Assembly (NCBI GenBank): GCA_016795065.1
Contig: JAEUIU010000078.1
Span: 18,005-82,004, forward strand
Direction: 5' to 3'
Source of the DNA: Phycisphaerae bacterium
Lineage (GTDB): Bacteria > Planctomycetota > Phycisphaerae > Phycisphaerales > SM1A02
DNA: 64,000 nucleotides
Under the pieces are notes generated by a model, which saw nothing but the letters and a program-made list of their open reading frames with translations, had not been told where the DNA came from and searched no databases. A program made the position numbers and the translations under genes. The first letter of the stretch is position 1, and every line of letters begins with the position of its first letter. Positions 9,848-19,492 of the stretch are shown piece after piece.

Positions 9848-9875
9848 GAAAAAGGGTCCCGGCGGTCCGGGACCC
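9848..9875 (-). terminator. Intrinsic terminator downstream of glnN
   Basis: A perfect 9-bp stem, GGGTCCCGG / CCGGGACCC with a 4-base loop, occupies 9854-9875. Read on the minus strand it is followed at once by a run of five T. It lies about 80 bases past the glnN stop codon, so it most likely ends the glnN transcript. Confidence 0.85.
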
Positions 9876-9953
9876 CAAGCGATCATTATCGGGGTTCGAG
9901 CGGGGCTGCTAGAGGCTCGGCACACACCGCCTGGAGCCCGTCAGGAAACTCCG

Positions 9954-12131
9954 TCACCTCAGAAGGAGCATCTCCGCGTAGGTCGGGAGCGGCCAAACGT
10001 CGTCGGGCATGTTCCGCTCGAGTTCGTCGCAAACCGTCCGGCACTTCTGCATGGCGGGGAAGAGTTCGTCCCGGATCTGCCGCATGTGCTTCTCGACGTC
10101 GTCGATGTGCTTGCCCTCGGTCTTGTCGACCTCAGCGATCGCCACCCGAAGCTGGCTGATGCGCTGGACGTGCTCACGAAGCGCTGCTTCGGAGTCGGGG
10201 CATTCGACTCCTGCGGCCTGGGCGCCGGCCACCGCGTCGGCCAGTTCCGACTGATAGCGAAGCGCCGCCGGGAGAATCTGGGTGCGAACCATGGTCGAGA
10301 GGGTGCGGCCCTCGATCCGCATGATCTTGACGTACTGCTCGACGAGGATCTCGAAACGGGCCTTCAGTTCGCGGGCGGTGAAGACGCCGTACTTCGCGAA
10401 GAGATCGGTGGCCCGCTTTGTCTTGAGGGCCGGCAGCGAGTCGGCGGTCGAGGGCATGTTGGGCAGGCCGCGCTTGGCAGCCTCGTCGTGCCACTCCTTG
10501 GAGTAGCCGTTGCCGTCGAAGCAGACGCGGCGATGTTTCTTCACCGTTTCCTGGAGGATCGACTTCACGGCGCTCTCGAGCTTCGCCTGGGTGGCGTTCT
10601 TGCCGACCTTCTTTTCAAGCATCGTCGCCAACGTGTCGAGGCTCTCGGCGATGATCGTGTTCAGCACGGTGTTCGGCCACGCGACCGCTTGTGAGCTGCC
10701 GACCGCGCGGAACTCGAACTTGTTGCCGGTGAAGGCGAAGGGCGAGGTACGGTTGCGGTCGCTGGTGTGCCGCGGGATCTGGGGAAGGGTGGTTGCCCCG
10801 AGATCAAGGGCCGAACCGTTCTTGGTGCGCTTCGTCTCGCCGGACTCGAGCTGGTTAAGGATGTCGGTGAGCATGTCGCCGAGATAGATCGACATGATCG
10901 CGGGCGGGGCCTCGTTGGCGCCGAGCCGGTGGTCGTTGTGGGCGCTGGCGATCGAGGCCCGCAGTAGGTCGGCCCAGACGTCGACCGCGCGGATGACCGC
11001 GCAGAGGAAGACCAGGAACTGCATGTTGCTGTGGGTGTTCTCGCGCGGGTCGAGCAGGTTGTGGCCCGAGTCGGTCGAGAGCGACCAGTTGTTGTGCTTG
11101 CCGCTGCCGTTTACGCCGGCGAAGGGCTTTTCATGCAGGATGCATTCGAAGCCGTGCTTCGGAGCGACGGTCTTCAGGACGTGCATCGAAACCATCTGGT
11201 GATCGGTGGCGACGTTGGCGGCCTCGAAAGTCGGAGCGAGCTCGTACTGACCTGGAGCGACCTCGTTGTGGCGGGTCTTGACCGGCACGCCGAGCTCGAA
11301 AAGCCGGGCCTCGACGTCGCTCATGAAGGCGAGGACGCGCTCGGCGATCGAGCCGAAGTAGTGGTCCTCGAGCTGCTGACCCTTCGGTGCCGAGGCTCCG
11401 ACGAGGGTGCGCCCCGTGATGGCAATGTCAAGCCGCTGCTGATAGAGCTCCCGGTCGATTAGGAAGTACTCCTGCTCGACACCGAGGGTGGTGATGACCT
11501 GCGAGACGCCGGCGTCGGTTCCGAAGACCTTGAGGATCCGCATCGCCTGCTTCGAGACGGCCTGAATCGAACGCAGAAGGGGAGTCTTCTTGTCTAACGC
11601 TTCGCCCGTCCAGCTCACAAAGGCGGTTGGAATGCAAAGCGTGCAATGATCTCCGGTGCGCAGGATGAACGCCGGTGAAGTGCAGTCCCACGCGGTGTAG
11701 CCGCGCGCCTCGTAGGTGTCGCGGATGCCGCCGGAAGGGAAGCTCGACGCGTCGGGTTCGCCCTGAATGAGCTGGTTGCCGCTGAACTTCTCGATCGCGC
11801 TGCCGTCGCCGGCCACGGAGAGGAATGCGTCATGCTTCTCGGCGGTGGTGCCCGTGAGCGGCTGGAACCAGTGGCAGTAGTGGGTCGCGCCGTGCTCGAT
11901 CGCCCAGTCCTTCATTGCCCCGGCGATCGTGTTGGCGATGGCCGGATCCAGCGGCGTGCCCTGCTTGATCGTCCGCTGGAGATTCATATAAACGTCTGGC
12001 GGAAGACGCTTCAGCATCACGTCGCCGGAGAAGGTGAGCGAGCCGAAACTGTCGGAAGCGCGGTACGGCGATTTGGCGATGTCCATGGTGGCGTCGGAAG
12101 AGTGGTTCGTGGCGTTGAGGCGTCGCGACAT
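9954..12131 (-). CDS. glnN: Glutamine synthetase type III
   Basis: ATP-dependent ligation of ammonia to glutamate, the entry point of nitrogen assimilation. The product is 725 aa from the ATG at 12131, the usual size for GSIII, which is much larger than GSI. Family signatures include LGVEQEYFLID, RHNEVAPGQYELAPTFE, NGSGKHNNWSLST and the ATP/substrate segment RNRTSPFAFTGNKFEFRAVG. The C-terminal helical region (VDKTEGKHIDDVEKHMRQIRD) is also typical. The frame is open 47 codons upstream, but that part is not conserved. It is monocistronic, with its own terminator at 9848-9875. No PII or amt genes are nearby. Confidence 0.96.
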   Translation of the reverse strand: MSRRLNATNHSSDATMDIAKSPYRASDSFGSLTFSGDVMLKRLPPDVYMNLQRTIKQGTPLDPAIANTIAGAMKDWAIEHGATHYCHWFQPLTGTTAEKHDAFLSVAGDGSAIEKFSGNQLIQGEPDASSFPSGGIRDTYEARGYTAWDCTSPAFILRTGDHCTLCIPTAFVSWTGEALDKKTPLLRSIQAVSKQAMRILKVFGTDAGVSQVITTLGVEQEYFLIDRELYQQRLDIAITGRTLVGASAPKGQQLEDHYFGSIAERVLAFMSDVEARLFELGVPVKTRHNEVAPGQYELAPTFEAANVATDHQMVSMHVLKTVAPKHGFECILHEKPFAGVNGSGKHNNWSLSTDSGHNLLDPRENTHSNMQFLVFLCAVIRAVDVWADLLRASIASAHNDHRLGANEAPPAIMSIYLGDMLTDILNQLESGETKRTKNGSALDLGATTLPQIPRHTSDRNRTSPFAFTGNKFEFRAVGSSQAVAWPNTVLNTIIAESLDTLATMLEKKVGKNATQAKLESAVKSILQETVKKHRRVCFDGNGYSKEWHDEAAKRGLPNMPSTADSLPALKTKRATDLFAKYGVFTARELKARFEILVEQYVKIMRIEGRTLSTMVRTQILPAALRYQSELADAVAGAQAAGVECPDSEAALREHVQRISQLRVAIAEVDKTEGKHIDDVEKHMRQIRDELFPAMQKCRTVCDELERNMPDDVWPLPTYAEMLLLR

Positions 12132-12366
12132 GATGGGGAGTTCCGTTGGGAGCGGGATCGAACGGGCGTCTCTGACCAAGTCGAGAATTATCGGCCGACT
12201 GCCCGTCCGACGCAAGGCGACACATCGAGCGGTTTCGCTGCGTCCCACAGGGAAATCCGCCAAACGGGCCATCCATCGGCGATACGCCCGTCAACCGCCG
12301 CGACCGGAAGGGTTGTGCGCGACCGGAGGGCCTCCCCGAAGAGACCGGTCCGGAGGGCCAGCCGGG

Positions 12367-14055
12367 CTAGCCGATGATTGAGCGGCGACGGGTGACGTAA
12401 TCCCAGACGACGAAGCGGTCAAGGTCGGAGCCGCCGGTGAAGAGGACCCGGCCACCGGTGGTTTCGGCCATTCGGTGGGCGAAGCGCACGTCCTCGTCGC
12501 TCTGGTTCCAGCTCGGCAGGAGGATGATGTTGAGGACGATTCCCTCGCGACGACAGCGTTGTGCCTCGCGCAGCGTCGCCTCCTCAGTGCGGGGATCGGG
12601 CGGGTAGAGCATGAGGAGTTGCTCTTCCTCGAAATGGGCGGTCGGAAGGCCGTCGGTGAGGAGGACCACCTGGCGGTTCGGGGTGTCGCGGCTGGCTAAC
12701 AGTTGGCGCGCGAGTTCGAGCGATCGCTGGATGTTCGTGAAGTGGAGGGGAAGATCCGACTCGGTGATGGTCGGATCGGACATGTCCGCCCGCAGCCGAA
12801 CGATGGGTTCGAAGATCGACACTGGCTTGGGCATGAGCTCGGCCACTTCGCCGGCGCCGCGGCGCCGGGCGAGGGTGTACATCTCGACAAACTCGAGGTG
12901 ATCCCCCGGATACTCGCGTCGGATGAGGCCGTCGAGAGCGAGGGCCATCTTCTTCACCGCGACGTATTGTCCGCCGTAGCGCATCGAGCCGGACATGTCG
13001 AGAATGAGGGCCGTAGCGCACTTCGGCGTGTTGCGTGTCCGATGGACCTCCATGTCCTCGGCCTTCCACCGCCGCGAGCCCCCCTCGCGGGCCTGCCGCA
13101 ACAGGGCGTTGGTCATCGTCTGCGGCAGGTCCAGATTGGCCGGCGAGTCGCCAAACTCGTAGGCACGCGTGCTGGGTAGCTCGACCGCGCCATCGCCCAG
13201 GACGCGGCCCTGGTGGCGGCCGCTCCGCGAGGCCTGAAGGTCGCCGAAGATCTTCTCAAGCAGCCGCGATTGGTAGACGCGCATCGCCTTCGGAGTCAGG
13301 CGCAGCCCCTCCGGCGTGGACTCGAGGCCCTGTTCCTCGGCGAGCCGCCGTAACAGTTCGTTCACCTGTCGCTGGATGCCGCGCAGGCCTTCCATTTCCG
13401 TCTCGCCGGCGAAGCGCGAAAGCGCCTCCATGTCGATGATCGCCGGCCTCGCGTTCCTTCTCGCTTCCTCAAGCTGCTTCAGCAGCCGCTCGATCGTCTC
13501 GAGTTCCTCCTTCACTTCGATCGCCCGCTCCACGCTGAGCGGCTCCCGTCCGACGAACGACCACGTCGCATGAAGCTGCTCGATCTCGTAGCGAATGGCG
13601 ATGTCCCGGAGGAGTGGCAAAAGCGACTGGGCAAACGGGGATTGCTCGTCCAGCCGGTTCCACAACCGTTCAAGGGCGGGGATGTTTTCATCCGCCCGGG
13701 CCGCCTCGAAATCGCGAGCGAATCGCTTGCCCAGCGAATCCGGAGGTGCGATATCGGCGTGGGTCCTCACCCGCCGCTCGGCGTCGTCGCGGACGGCCGA
13801 CGTTTCATAGGTCTCCAACAGCTTTCGCCGACGTTCCTCCAGCAAGGCCTTGAGCGCGTCGATGCTCGGGCCGAGTCCGCGGATCTGGCTCGGATCAAGT
13901 CGTATCGCCTTGGCCAGTTCCTCCGGCGACAACGCCCGTGGACGCCCGAAGGTCAGCAAGTGGTCCATCGCCCCCGAAACGAGATCCGGCGGGCGCTCGT
14001 TGGGCGACCCGAAGCGGATCGGGTCGTATCCGAGATAGGTGTGGACGAGGGCCAT
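12367..14055 (-). CDS. Cytoplasmic VWA-domain protein, partner of the AAA+ ATPase at 14945-16375
   Basis: The 562-aa product lacks a signal peptide or membrane helix. The N-terminal half is helical and charged. The C-terminal VWA domain begins near residue 350 with an intact MIDAS motif (DMSGSM), and further metal-site positions appear around LLTDGLPT. It ends with an Arg-rich tail (YVTRRRSIIG). Stand-alone VWA proteins of this layout are usually encoded beside a MoxR/Mg-chelatase-like AAA+ ATPase and act with it in metal insertion or complex assembly. Such an ATPase gene lies just upstream on the same strand, separated by one secreted protein gene. The client is unknown. Confidence 0.85.
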   Translation of the reverse strand: MALVHTYLGYDPIRFGSPNERPPDLVSGAMDHLLTFGRPRALSPEELAKAIRLDPSQIRGLGPSIDALKALLEERRRKLLETYETSAVRDDAERRVRTHADIAPPDSLGKRFARDFEAARADENIPALERLWNRLDEQSPFAQSLLPLLRDIAIRYEIEQLHATWSFVGREPLSVERAIEVKEELETIERLLKQLEEARRNARPAIIDMEALSRFAGETEMEGLRGIQRQVNELLRRLAEEQGLESTPEGLRLTPKAMRVYQSRLLEKIFGDLQASRSGRHQGRVLGDGAVELPSTRAYEFGDSPANLDLPQTMTNALLRQAREGGSRRWKAEDMEVHRTRNTPKCATALILDMSGSMRYGGQYVAVKKMALALDGLIRREYPGDHLEFVEMYTLARRRGAGEVAELMPKPVSIFEPIVRLRADMSDPTITESDLPLHFTNIQRSLELARQLLASRDTPNRQVVLLTDGLPTAHFEEEQLLMLYPPDPRTEEATLREAQRCRREGIVLNIILLPSWNQSDEDVRFAHRMAETTGGRVLFTGGSDLDRFVVWDYVTRRRSIIG

Positions 14056-14092
14056 GCGGCAGGAGCGTAGGGGAGCCGCGGCGGACGAGGAC

Positions 14093-14884
14093 TCATCCCG
14101 TCCAGGCGCCGAGCAGGATGCTCAGATCCGCCGCGTCGACCTGGCCGTCGCAATTCAGATCCGCAGCGCAACCGTCGCACGCGCCCCACGCTCCCAGCAG
14201 GGTGCCAAGATCGGCCGCATCAACGTGCCCATCGCCGGTCAGCTCAATTGCCTTGTCCGCGTAGATCTCGGTGTTGCCCCACCACGCCCAGTCTTGGGTT
14301 GCGTCGGGCCCCGCATTCGTGACAAAGAGGAGATCGTCGTCGGGACTGAACAGAATCGAGAGGTTGAACGATTCGAACGGTCCGCCGCTCCACACGGGGT
14401 GCTCAAAGTCGTTCTGGTAGATCGTGAAGGTGATGGACTGGCTCGCGTCGGTGCTAGTTGATCCAATGACCCGAGCGATGCCGGCGTTGCCTTCGAGCCG
14501 CACCCGAATGACGGCCTCGAGATTCACATTGGGGTGTGCCCATACGCGCTTGCCGGTTTGCATCGCGTAGATCTGCGGCACGTTGAAGGGAATCCGCGGA
14601 GCGCCCCAGCACTGGTACTGATTGGCGTAGTTGAGCCAAACCAGCGGGGTGACCTGGCCGTTGGTGGTGTTTCGGTATTCGCAGGTGATGCCGTTCTGGC
14701 CCTGGCCGAGTGCCGGCAGCGGCACTCCAAGGCCGTCGACGTCCCAGGGGTTCAGGGGCAGGGATCGCGGCAGGGCATTCCAAAGCGAAACCGACGGACA
14801 GCCGACGTCGACCGCCGAGGCGAGTGGTGAGACGATCCCGGCGGAGACCAGGGCCACAAGTGAAAGCAAGGCATGGGTGCGCAT
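14093..14884 (-). CDS. Secreted protein with C-terminal tandem dockerin-like repeats
   Basis: The function of the main body is unknown. The product starts at ATG 14884 with a signal peptide (MRTHALLSLVALVSAGIVS, cut near SPLASA). A middle region follows with Cys and aromatic residues and no recognised fold. The last 50 residues form two EF-hand-like dockerin repeats: LTGDGHVDAADLGTLLGAWG and LNCDGQVDAADLSILLGAWTG, joined by a CDGC linker. The subtilase at 49237-50829 carries the same tail. Type I dockerins bind calcium and cohesins in cellulosomes; in Phycisphaerae this Cys-containing version is common on exported proteins and is thought to be a sorting or anchoring tail (inference). It sits between the two genes of an AAA+/VWA pair, which is unusual. 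Confidence 0.82.
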   Translation of the reverse strand: MRTHALLSLVALVSAGIVSPLASAVDVGCPSVSLWNALPRSLPLNPWDVDGLGVPLPALGQGQNGITCEYRNTTNGQVTPLVWLNYANQYQCWGAPRIPFNVPQIYAMQTGKRVWAHPNVNLEAVIRVRLEGNAGIARVIGSTSTDASQSITFTIYQNDFEHPVWSGGPFESFNLSILFSPDDDLLFVTNAGPDATQDWAWWGNTEIYADKAIELTGDGHVDAADLGTLLGAWGACDGCAADLNCDGQVDAADLSILLGAWTG

Positions 14885-14944
14885 GGTGCGGATGCTAATG
14901 AAACGCTTCGCGCCACCCAAGCCGTGTCGGCGGACTTTGAGGAC

Positions 14945-16375
14945 TCACGTCTGAAACTCGATGCGGCCCCGTCGCTCGGTCCGCGAGATCCGATCCGTCG
15001 CCCACAGGCCGGCCAGCACGAACTCGACGCAGCTTGCCCGAACTGCCTGATTTTCCGCCGCGTTTACCTCGAAGGCTTTCGCCCAGACCGGAGGCACACG
15101 CTGGATGCGCTCGGCGTATGCGCTCGAGGGCAAAAGGTCACCCACCTCCACCTTCACGCCCTTGCCGAAGATCTGAGCGATCTCGTCGAGCCCGTGTTTC
15201 GTTGCATACTCCTCGAAGACGACCCGCACCGCGTCGGCCACCAGGGCGTCGAGCACCTGGGCTTCGCCCATCTGGTGGGTGCCCATCAGGTCGAGTTCGA
15301 GCTTGCCTGCGGCGCTGGCCTTGAGATGACCGAGGTCGCTGATCCGCGGTACCGCCGGCCGCTCCTTGTGGCGTATGCCGCGCAGCCGGGCGCTACTCAC
15401 CATCGTGCGATAGTTTGCGGCGCTGAATCGGGCGCTCACGCCAGAGGCATGGTCGACGAACTTCGAGCGGCGCGCGGCGGCTGAGATCTCTTCGATGACC
15501 TCGTCCATGAACGGCGGGACGAGGACCGGCCACGATCCGTTCAGGTCGAGTCCGGCCTCCTGACGCGTGATCTCGATGCCGGTGGGGCGGTCGGTGGGAT
15601 AGTGCGTCTGGATCGTCGAGCCGATACGGTCCTTGAGCTGCGGAATGACCTTCCCTGAACGGTTGTAGGTGCTTGGATTTGCGCTGAACAGAATGCACAC
15701 GTCCAGATCGAAACGAATTGGGAAGCCGCGAATCTGAACGTCGCGCTCCTCAAGAATGTTGAAGAGCCCGACCTGTACCTGTTCGTCGAGGTCGGGAAGT
15801 TCGTTCATCGCGAAGATGCCGCGATGCATGCGCGGGATGAGCCCGAAGTGCAGGGCCTCCTCGGCTCCCATGCTTGCACCTCCGGCGAGTTTCGAGGGAT
15901 CGATCTCGCCGATCACGTCGGCGAACTTGGTGCCCGGTGCGAGCCGCTCGGCGTACCGCTCGGAACGGTGCCACCACGCGATCCGGACCCGATCCTCCGG
16001 CGTGTCGCGCAGGTGGCGTCGACTAAGGGATGTGATCGGGGCGAGTGGATCCTCGTGCACCGGGCATTCGGGCAAGTCGAGATAGGGCACCCACTCGTCA
16101 AGGAACGCGGGCAAGGAGCGCATCAACCGGCTCTTTCCTTGCCCCTTTTCGCCCAGAAACAGGAGGTCATGACCGGAAAGAATCCCGTGGAGGATCTCGG
16201 GGATCACCGTGTGGTCGTAGCCAAGGATGCCCGGGAAGAGCGGATCGCCGCGCTCGAGAGCGGTGATGAGGTTCGAGCGAAGCTCTTCCTTGACGGTGCG
16301 GGAATGCCACCCGAGCGCCCGGAGTCGGTCGAGGGAGGTGGGGCGATCGGTGATGGGCGTGGCGGCGTGCGGCAC
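14945..16375 (-). CDS. AAA+ ATPase of the MoxR / magnesium-chelatase-subunit type
   Basis: About 476 aa from a GTG at 16375, which has GGAGA seven bases upstream. The frame is open to an ATG at 16474, but that start overlaps the divergent gene and has no ribosome-binding site. Walker A is GEKGQGKS (near residues 75-82). The Walker B-like segment GIFAMNELPDL has Asn where Asp is usual. A sensor-1 region (CILFSANPSTYN) and an arginine-finger segment (LKDRIGSTIQTHYP) follow. The C-terminal lid is long and helical. It is paired with the VWA protein at 12367-14055, the usual two-component arrangement in which the ATPase remodels a target selected by the VWA partner. No client gene is obvious nearby. 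Confidence 0.85.
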   Translation of the reverse strand: MPHAATPITDRPTSLDRLRALGWHSRTVKEELRSNLITALERGDPLFPGILGYDHTVIPEILHGILSGHDLLFLGEKGQGKSRLMRSLPAFLDEWVPYLDLPECPVHEDPLAPITSLSRRHLRDTPEDRVRIAWWHRSERYAERLAPGTKFADVIGEIDPSKLAGGASMGAEEALHFGLIPRMHRGIFAMNELPDLDEQVQVGLFNILEERDVQIRGFPIRFDLDVCILFSANPSTYNRSGKVIPQLKDRIGSTIQTHYPTDRPTGIEITRQEAGLDLNGSWPVLVPPFMDEVIEEISAAARRSKFVDHASGVSARFSAANYRTMVSSARLRGIRHKERPAVPRISDLGHLKASAAGKLELDLMGTHQMGEAQVLDALVADAVRVVFEEYATKHGLDEIAQIFGKGVKVEVGDLLPSSAYAERIQRVPPVWAKAFEVNAAENQAVRASCVEFVLAGLWATDRISRTERRGRIEFQT

Positions 16376-16472
16376 AGTCGTTCTCCGGTTCGGCGGAAGG
16401 GGCTTGAATGTAGGCAGTGACGAAAGGCGAAGGGCCCCGAATTGCCGATAATGGTCTCCTCGCTCTCTGTTC

Positions 16473-17660
16473 ATGCTCCTCGCTCAAGCCCATTCCTTTA
16501 CCCAGCAGGCGCGGCTCGCCATCACGCTTGCCTGGGTCGCGGGCTATACGAACGTCCTAACGATCCTTCTCTGCGGGCATGTGACCTCCCACGTCTCGGG
16601 AACCACCTCGGATTTTGGGCGGGCGACCATCGAAGGCCTGCGCGGGTCACCGGGCTCCTGGCAACTGGCCGGCTTCGCTCTCTTTCTCCTTGGCACGTTC
16701 TTTTTCGGGGCGCTCCTTTCTGGCGTATCGACCGAGGTCGGTCGCCGTCGGGCGTGGGAGTCGATCTACGTCCTGCCGATTGGCATCGAGGCGGTGCTGC
16801 TGGCGAGCTTTGCGGTGTGGTACCGGCTCACCGGTGCCGATACGTACGTCCTCACGGGGCTCGCGTCGGTGGCAATGGGTCTTCAGAACGCGACCATCAC
16901 CCGCATTTCCAGCGGCGTCGTCCGCACCACCCACGTCACCGGCGTCCTCACGGACCTTGGTCTTGAAGTGGTGCAGTTCATCGAGTGGGTCTTCGATCGA
17001 CGGGGAAACGTTCCGCCGCGCTCGGCTCGGGCATTCATCCGCAGCGCACGCTCCCACCCGACGCCGCGCCGGCTCGCCCTTCTCTTGTCGATCCTGGGCT
17101 CGTTCGCCCTTGGTGCCGGCTTGGGGACGCTCGCGTTCGACCACATTCCCGGTTGGGCCATGGCCTTCCCGGTCGCGTTCCTCATGTGGGTCATTCTGCA
17201 GGACATCACCACCCCGATCGCCGAGATCGAGCCATCCGACCTGATTGGCGAGGCCCAGGGGATTTCGCTCCCCGAGTCGATAGCCGTCTTTCACCTGCTC
17301 CGCCAACGGAGCGGCACCAGGGGCCGGGCCGCGGGTGCCCATCGCCTTCCCAACTTGGCAGCGTGGGCGGAGCGATTGCCTCCGTCGACCAAGGTGGTGA
17401 TCCTCGACCTTGATCAGGTCACCCAACTCGATGACGAGGCAGCAGGGGAGATTCGGGCAGCGCTCCTGCGATTCCGCGAGGACCGACGACATCTCCTCCT
17501 GGCCGGTGTGAGCGGCGAACAGTACGAACAGCTCCGGCGTCACGGAACGGGGGACATGCTTGGGCCAGAGAACGCATGCGGCGACCTGGAGATCGCCATC
17601 GCCCGCGGGCTCAATCTTCTTGAAGACATCGAGGCGCCGCGCCCGCTCACGACCGCTTGA
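16473..17660 (+). CDS. DUF1275 (YoaK-like) membrane protein fused to a C-terminal STAS domain
   Basis: The 395-aa product has about six hydrophobic helices in residues 1-255. The DUF1275 pattern is visible (ITLAWVAGYTNVLTILLCGH and NATITRISSGVVRTTHVTGVLTDLG). The last 110 residues form a soluble domain with the STAS core VVILDLDQVTQLDDEAAGEI, like the anti-sigma-antagonist domains on SulP transporters. DUF1275 proteins are normally about 230 aa without STAS, so this is a fusion with probable regulatory input. It is divergent from the AAA+ gene. Its 3' end overlaps the convergent corA gene by 14 bases. The substrate is unknown. Confidence 0.8.
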   Translation: MLLAQAHSFTQQARLAITLAWVAGYTNVLTILLCGHVTSHVSGTTSDFGRATIEGLRGSPGSWQLAGFALFLLGTFFFGALLSGVSTEVGRRRAWESIYVLPIGIEAVLLASFAVWYRLTGADTYVLTGLASVAMGLQNATITRISSGVVRTTHVTGVLTDLGLEVVQFIEWVFDRRGNVPPRSARAFIRSARSHPTPRRLALLLSILGSFALGAGLGTLAFDHIPGWAMAFPVAFLMWVILQDITTPIAEIEPSDLIGEAQGISLPESIAVFHLLRQRSGTRGRAAGAHRLPNLAAWAERLPPSTKVVILDLDQVTQLDDEAAGEIRAALLRFREDRRHLLLAGVSGEQYEQLRRHGTGDMLGPENACGDLEIAIARGLNLLEDIEAPRPLTTA

Positions 17661-18780
17661 GCTCGTCGAAGAACGACGTGGCCTTTGTGATCGAGGGCGT
17701 TCGAGCGACATCGGCCTTCCGCAGCCAACCTTTCCTCCAGAAGTAGAGAAGTAGGGCGCCGGCGATGAGGGCCATGATGCCCAGGGCGAAGGCGTATCCG
17801 TAGGGCCACCGCAGCTCAGGCATGACATCGAAGTTCATGCCGTAGATCCCAGCGACAAAGGAGAGGGGGATGAAGATCGTCGAGATGATGGTCAACACCC
17901 GCAGGATGTCGTTCACGCGGTTCGAGGCACTGGTGATGTAGAGGTCGGTGAGGTTCTGGGTCGCGTCGCGGTAGGCGTCGAGGATGTCCAGGACGCCGCC
18001 GAGCTCATCATGCATTTCGCGCAAGGCAAGATAGAGGTCGGGCCCGCACGCCGCTTCGGCTTGGCCGGCGCCCGACCAGCGGCGATTGGCGTAAAAGAGC
18101 GTTTCGATCGATTCACGCAGCGGCAGCACGGCCCGACGCAACCCGCGCAGGTCTCGCTTGGCCGCATGGATCCGATGGATGAGCCCGGGGCTCGGGCGCC
18201 CAATGAGCCTTGTCTCCAACTGCTCGAGCCGTTGGCCGAATCGAACCAGGACGCCTTGGTAGGACGCGCAGACGGCGACGCCAAGTTCATGCAGCAGGAA
18301 CGCAATCGTTCGCGAGCGGAAGGCCGCCTCGTCCCGGAGGCGGCGGCGAGCGCGGTCGAAGCAGTCGCCGGGGCGGTCCTGCACGGTCACCAGCCAGTCG
18401 CCGCAAAGAAGGAGGTCGACCTTCTCGAAGGCCAGCATGTGATCGACGTGGACGATCTCCATGATGATGTGGGCGAGGCCGGGGAACTCGTCCACGCTGG
18501 TGCGGTGGTTGTGCGAGATGAGGACATCGACCGAGAGCGGATGGAGGTCGAGTTGCGGGGCGAGCGCGGCTGCGACGTGGCGGCGGTCAGGCGATTCAAT
18601 GTCGATCCAGATGCGCTTGCCGTTGGCGCGGGCGCTATGCAGCAGCTCGCCAATGGCATGCAGCTCACAGCGTTCCTCGGTCAGGCCCGAGGCGTCGTAG
18701 GTGTACACGGTCGCGGTGACGACGGGGCTGCCCCGATCGCTCGTGGCATCGCGCGGAAGATCGCCCTTGGACGAGGTCAT
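17647..18780 (-). CDS. corA: CorA-family magnesium/cobalt transporter
   Basis: Inner-membrane channel for Mg2+ and related divalent ions. The 377-aa product has a large N-terminal cytoplasmic domain, a long helical stalk, and two C-terminal transmembrane helices. The diagnostic GMN signature (YGMNFDVMPEL, near residue 313) follows the first helix, and a cytosolic Lys/Arg-rich tail ends the protein. The ATG at 18780 is the first in frame. It overlaps the DUF1275-STAS gene tail to tail by 14 bases. No M-box-like leader can be proposed in the 54 bases between its start and the next gene. Confidence 0.9.
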   Translation of the reverse strand: MTSSKGDLPRDATSDRGSPVVTATVYTYDASGLTEERCELHAIGELLHSARANGKRIWIDIESPDRRHVAAALAPQLDLHPLSVDVLISHNHRTSVDEFPGLAHIIMEIVHVDHMLAFEKVDLLLCGDWLVTVQDRPGDCFDRARRRLRDEAAFRSRTIAFLLHELGVAVCASYQGVLVRFGQRLEQLETRLIGRPSPGLIHRIHAAKRDLRGLRRAVLPLRESIETLFYANRRWSGAGQAEAACGPDLYLALREMHDELGGVLDILDAYRDATQNLTDLYITSASNRVNDILRVLTIISTIFIPLSFVAGIYGMNFDVMPELRWPYGYAFALGIMALIAGALLLYFWRKGWLRKADVARTPSITKATSFFDELKRS

Positions 18781-18834
18781 GAGCCGGAAGTATCGCCGAA
18801 GTACTGGTGGCTGGACGTCGGCGGCGGAGGCGGT

Positions 18835-19329
18835 TCACGTGACGACGATGGACTCGATACAGCCGGTCGCCGGGGTGAAGAGCGCCACCGTGAGTGGGCG
18901 GGCCCGATGGAGGGCGCCCGGGTTGATCACGCGGATCCCGTCGACCATGGCGTCCGACCGTTCGTGGGTGTGGCCGTGCAGGATGTAGTCGACGCGGGAG
19001 ACGAAGAGCCGTTCGAGCTCCTCAACCAGATGGCCATGGGTGAAGCCGACCCGCTTGCCGTCGATGTCGACGATGCCGCCGGGATGGTGGACATGGAGGC
19101 CGATGTCGCGGGCGTATTGGTCGAGCGACCGTGGGTCGTCGCAGTTGCCGAAGACGAGGTGGCAATCGAACCCCGCGAGTTCGTCAAGAACGCCATCACC
19201 CACGTCACCCAGATGGAGGAAGAGGGACGCCCCGCGGGCGCGAAGGAGTTCGATGGCCACACGGACCCGGGCACATTGCCCATGGCTGTCCGAGAGGACG
19301 CCCACGACGGTATGGTTGGAGAACCCCAT
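18835..19329 (-). CDS. YfcE/MJ0936-type metallophosphoesterase
   Basis: Predicted phosphodiesterase of the calcineurin-like superfamily, with two metals in the active site. The product is 164 aa from the ATG at 19329. All metal motifs are present in order: LSDSHG, LGDVGDG, FGNCDD, FTHGHLV and LHGHTHERS. It lies upstream of corA on the same strand and is divergent from gltX. An open frame extends to 19779, but it runs antisense into gltX and is not conserved-looking. The natural substrate is not predictable. Confidence 0.88.
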   Translation of the reverse strand: MGFSNHTVVGVLSDSHGQCARVRVAIELLRARGASLFLHLGDVGDGVLDELAGFDCHLVFGNCDDPRSLDQYARDIGLHVHHPGGIVDIDGKRVGFTHGHLVEELERLFVSRVDYILHGHTHERSDAMVDGIRVINPGALHRARPLTVALFTPATGCIESIVVT

Positions 19330-19492
19330 GCAATGCTGATGCAATAGTGGCCGGCTGGGCCAGGCGGCCGCACGTCGCCCGATCAGGAAGAAGCGGGCAC
19401 GCTGTCGAACGCATCCCGCGGGGCCGGCGTGCGACGCGTGCGTCGCCGGACCATCCCCACGAGTTCCCTGCCGAAGATACCCTGAAGGGTCT

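Noticed and set aside
18781..18834. Magnesium riboswitch before corA
   Set aside because: Only 54 bases separate the start from the next gene and no M-box or ykoK-like structure is visible.
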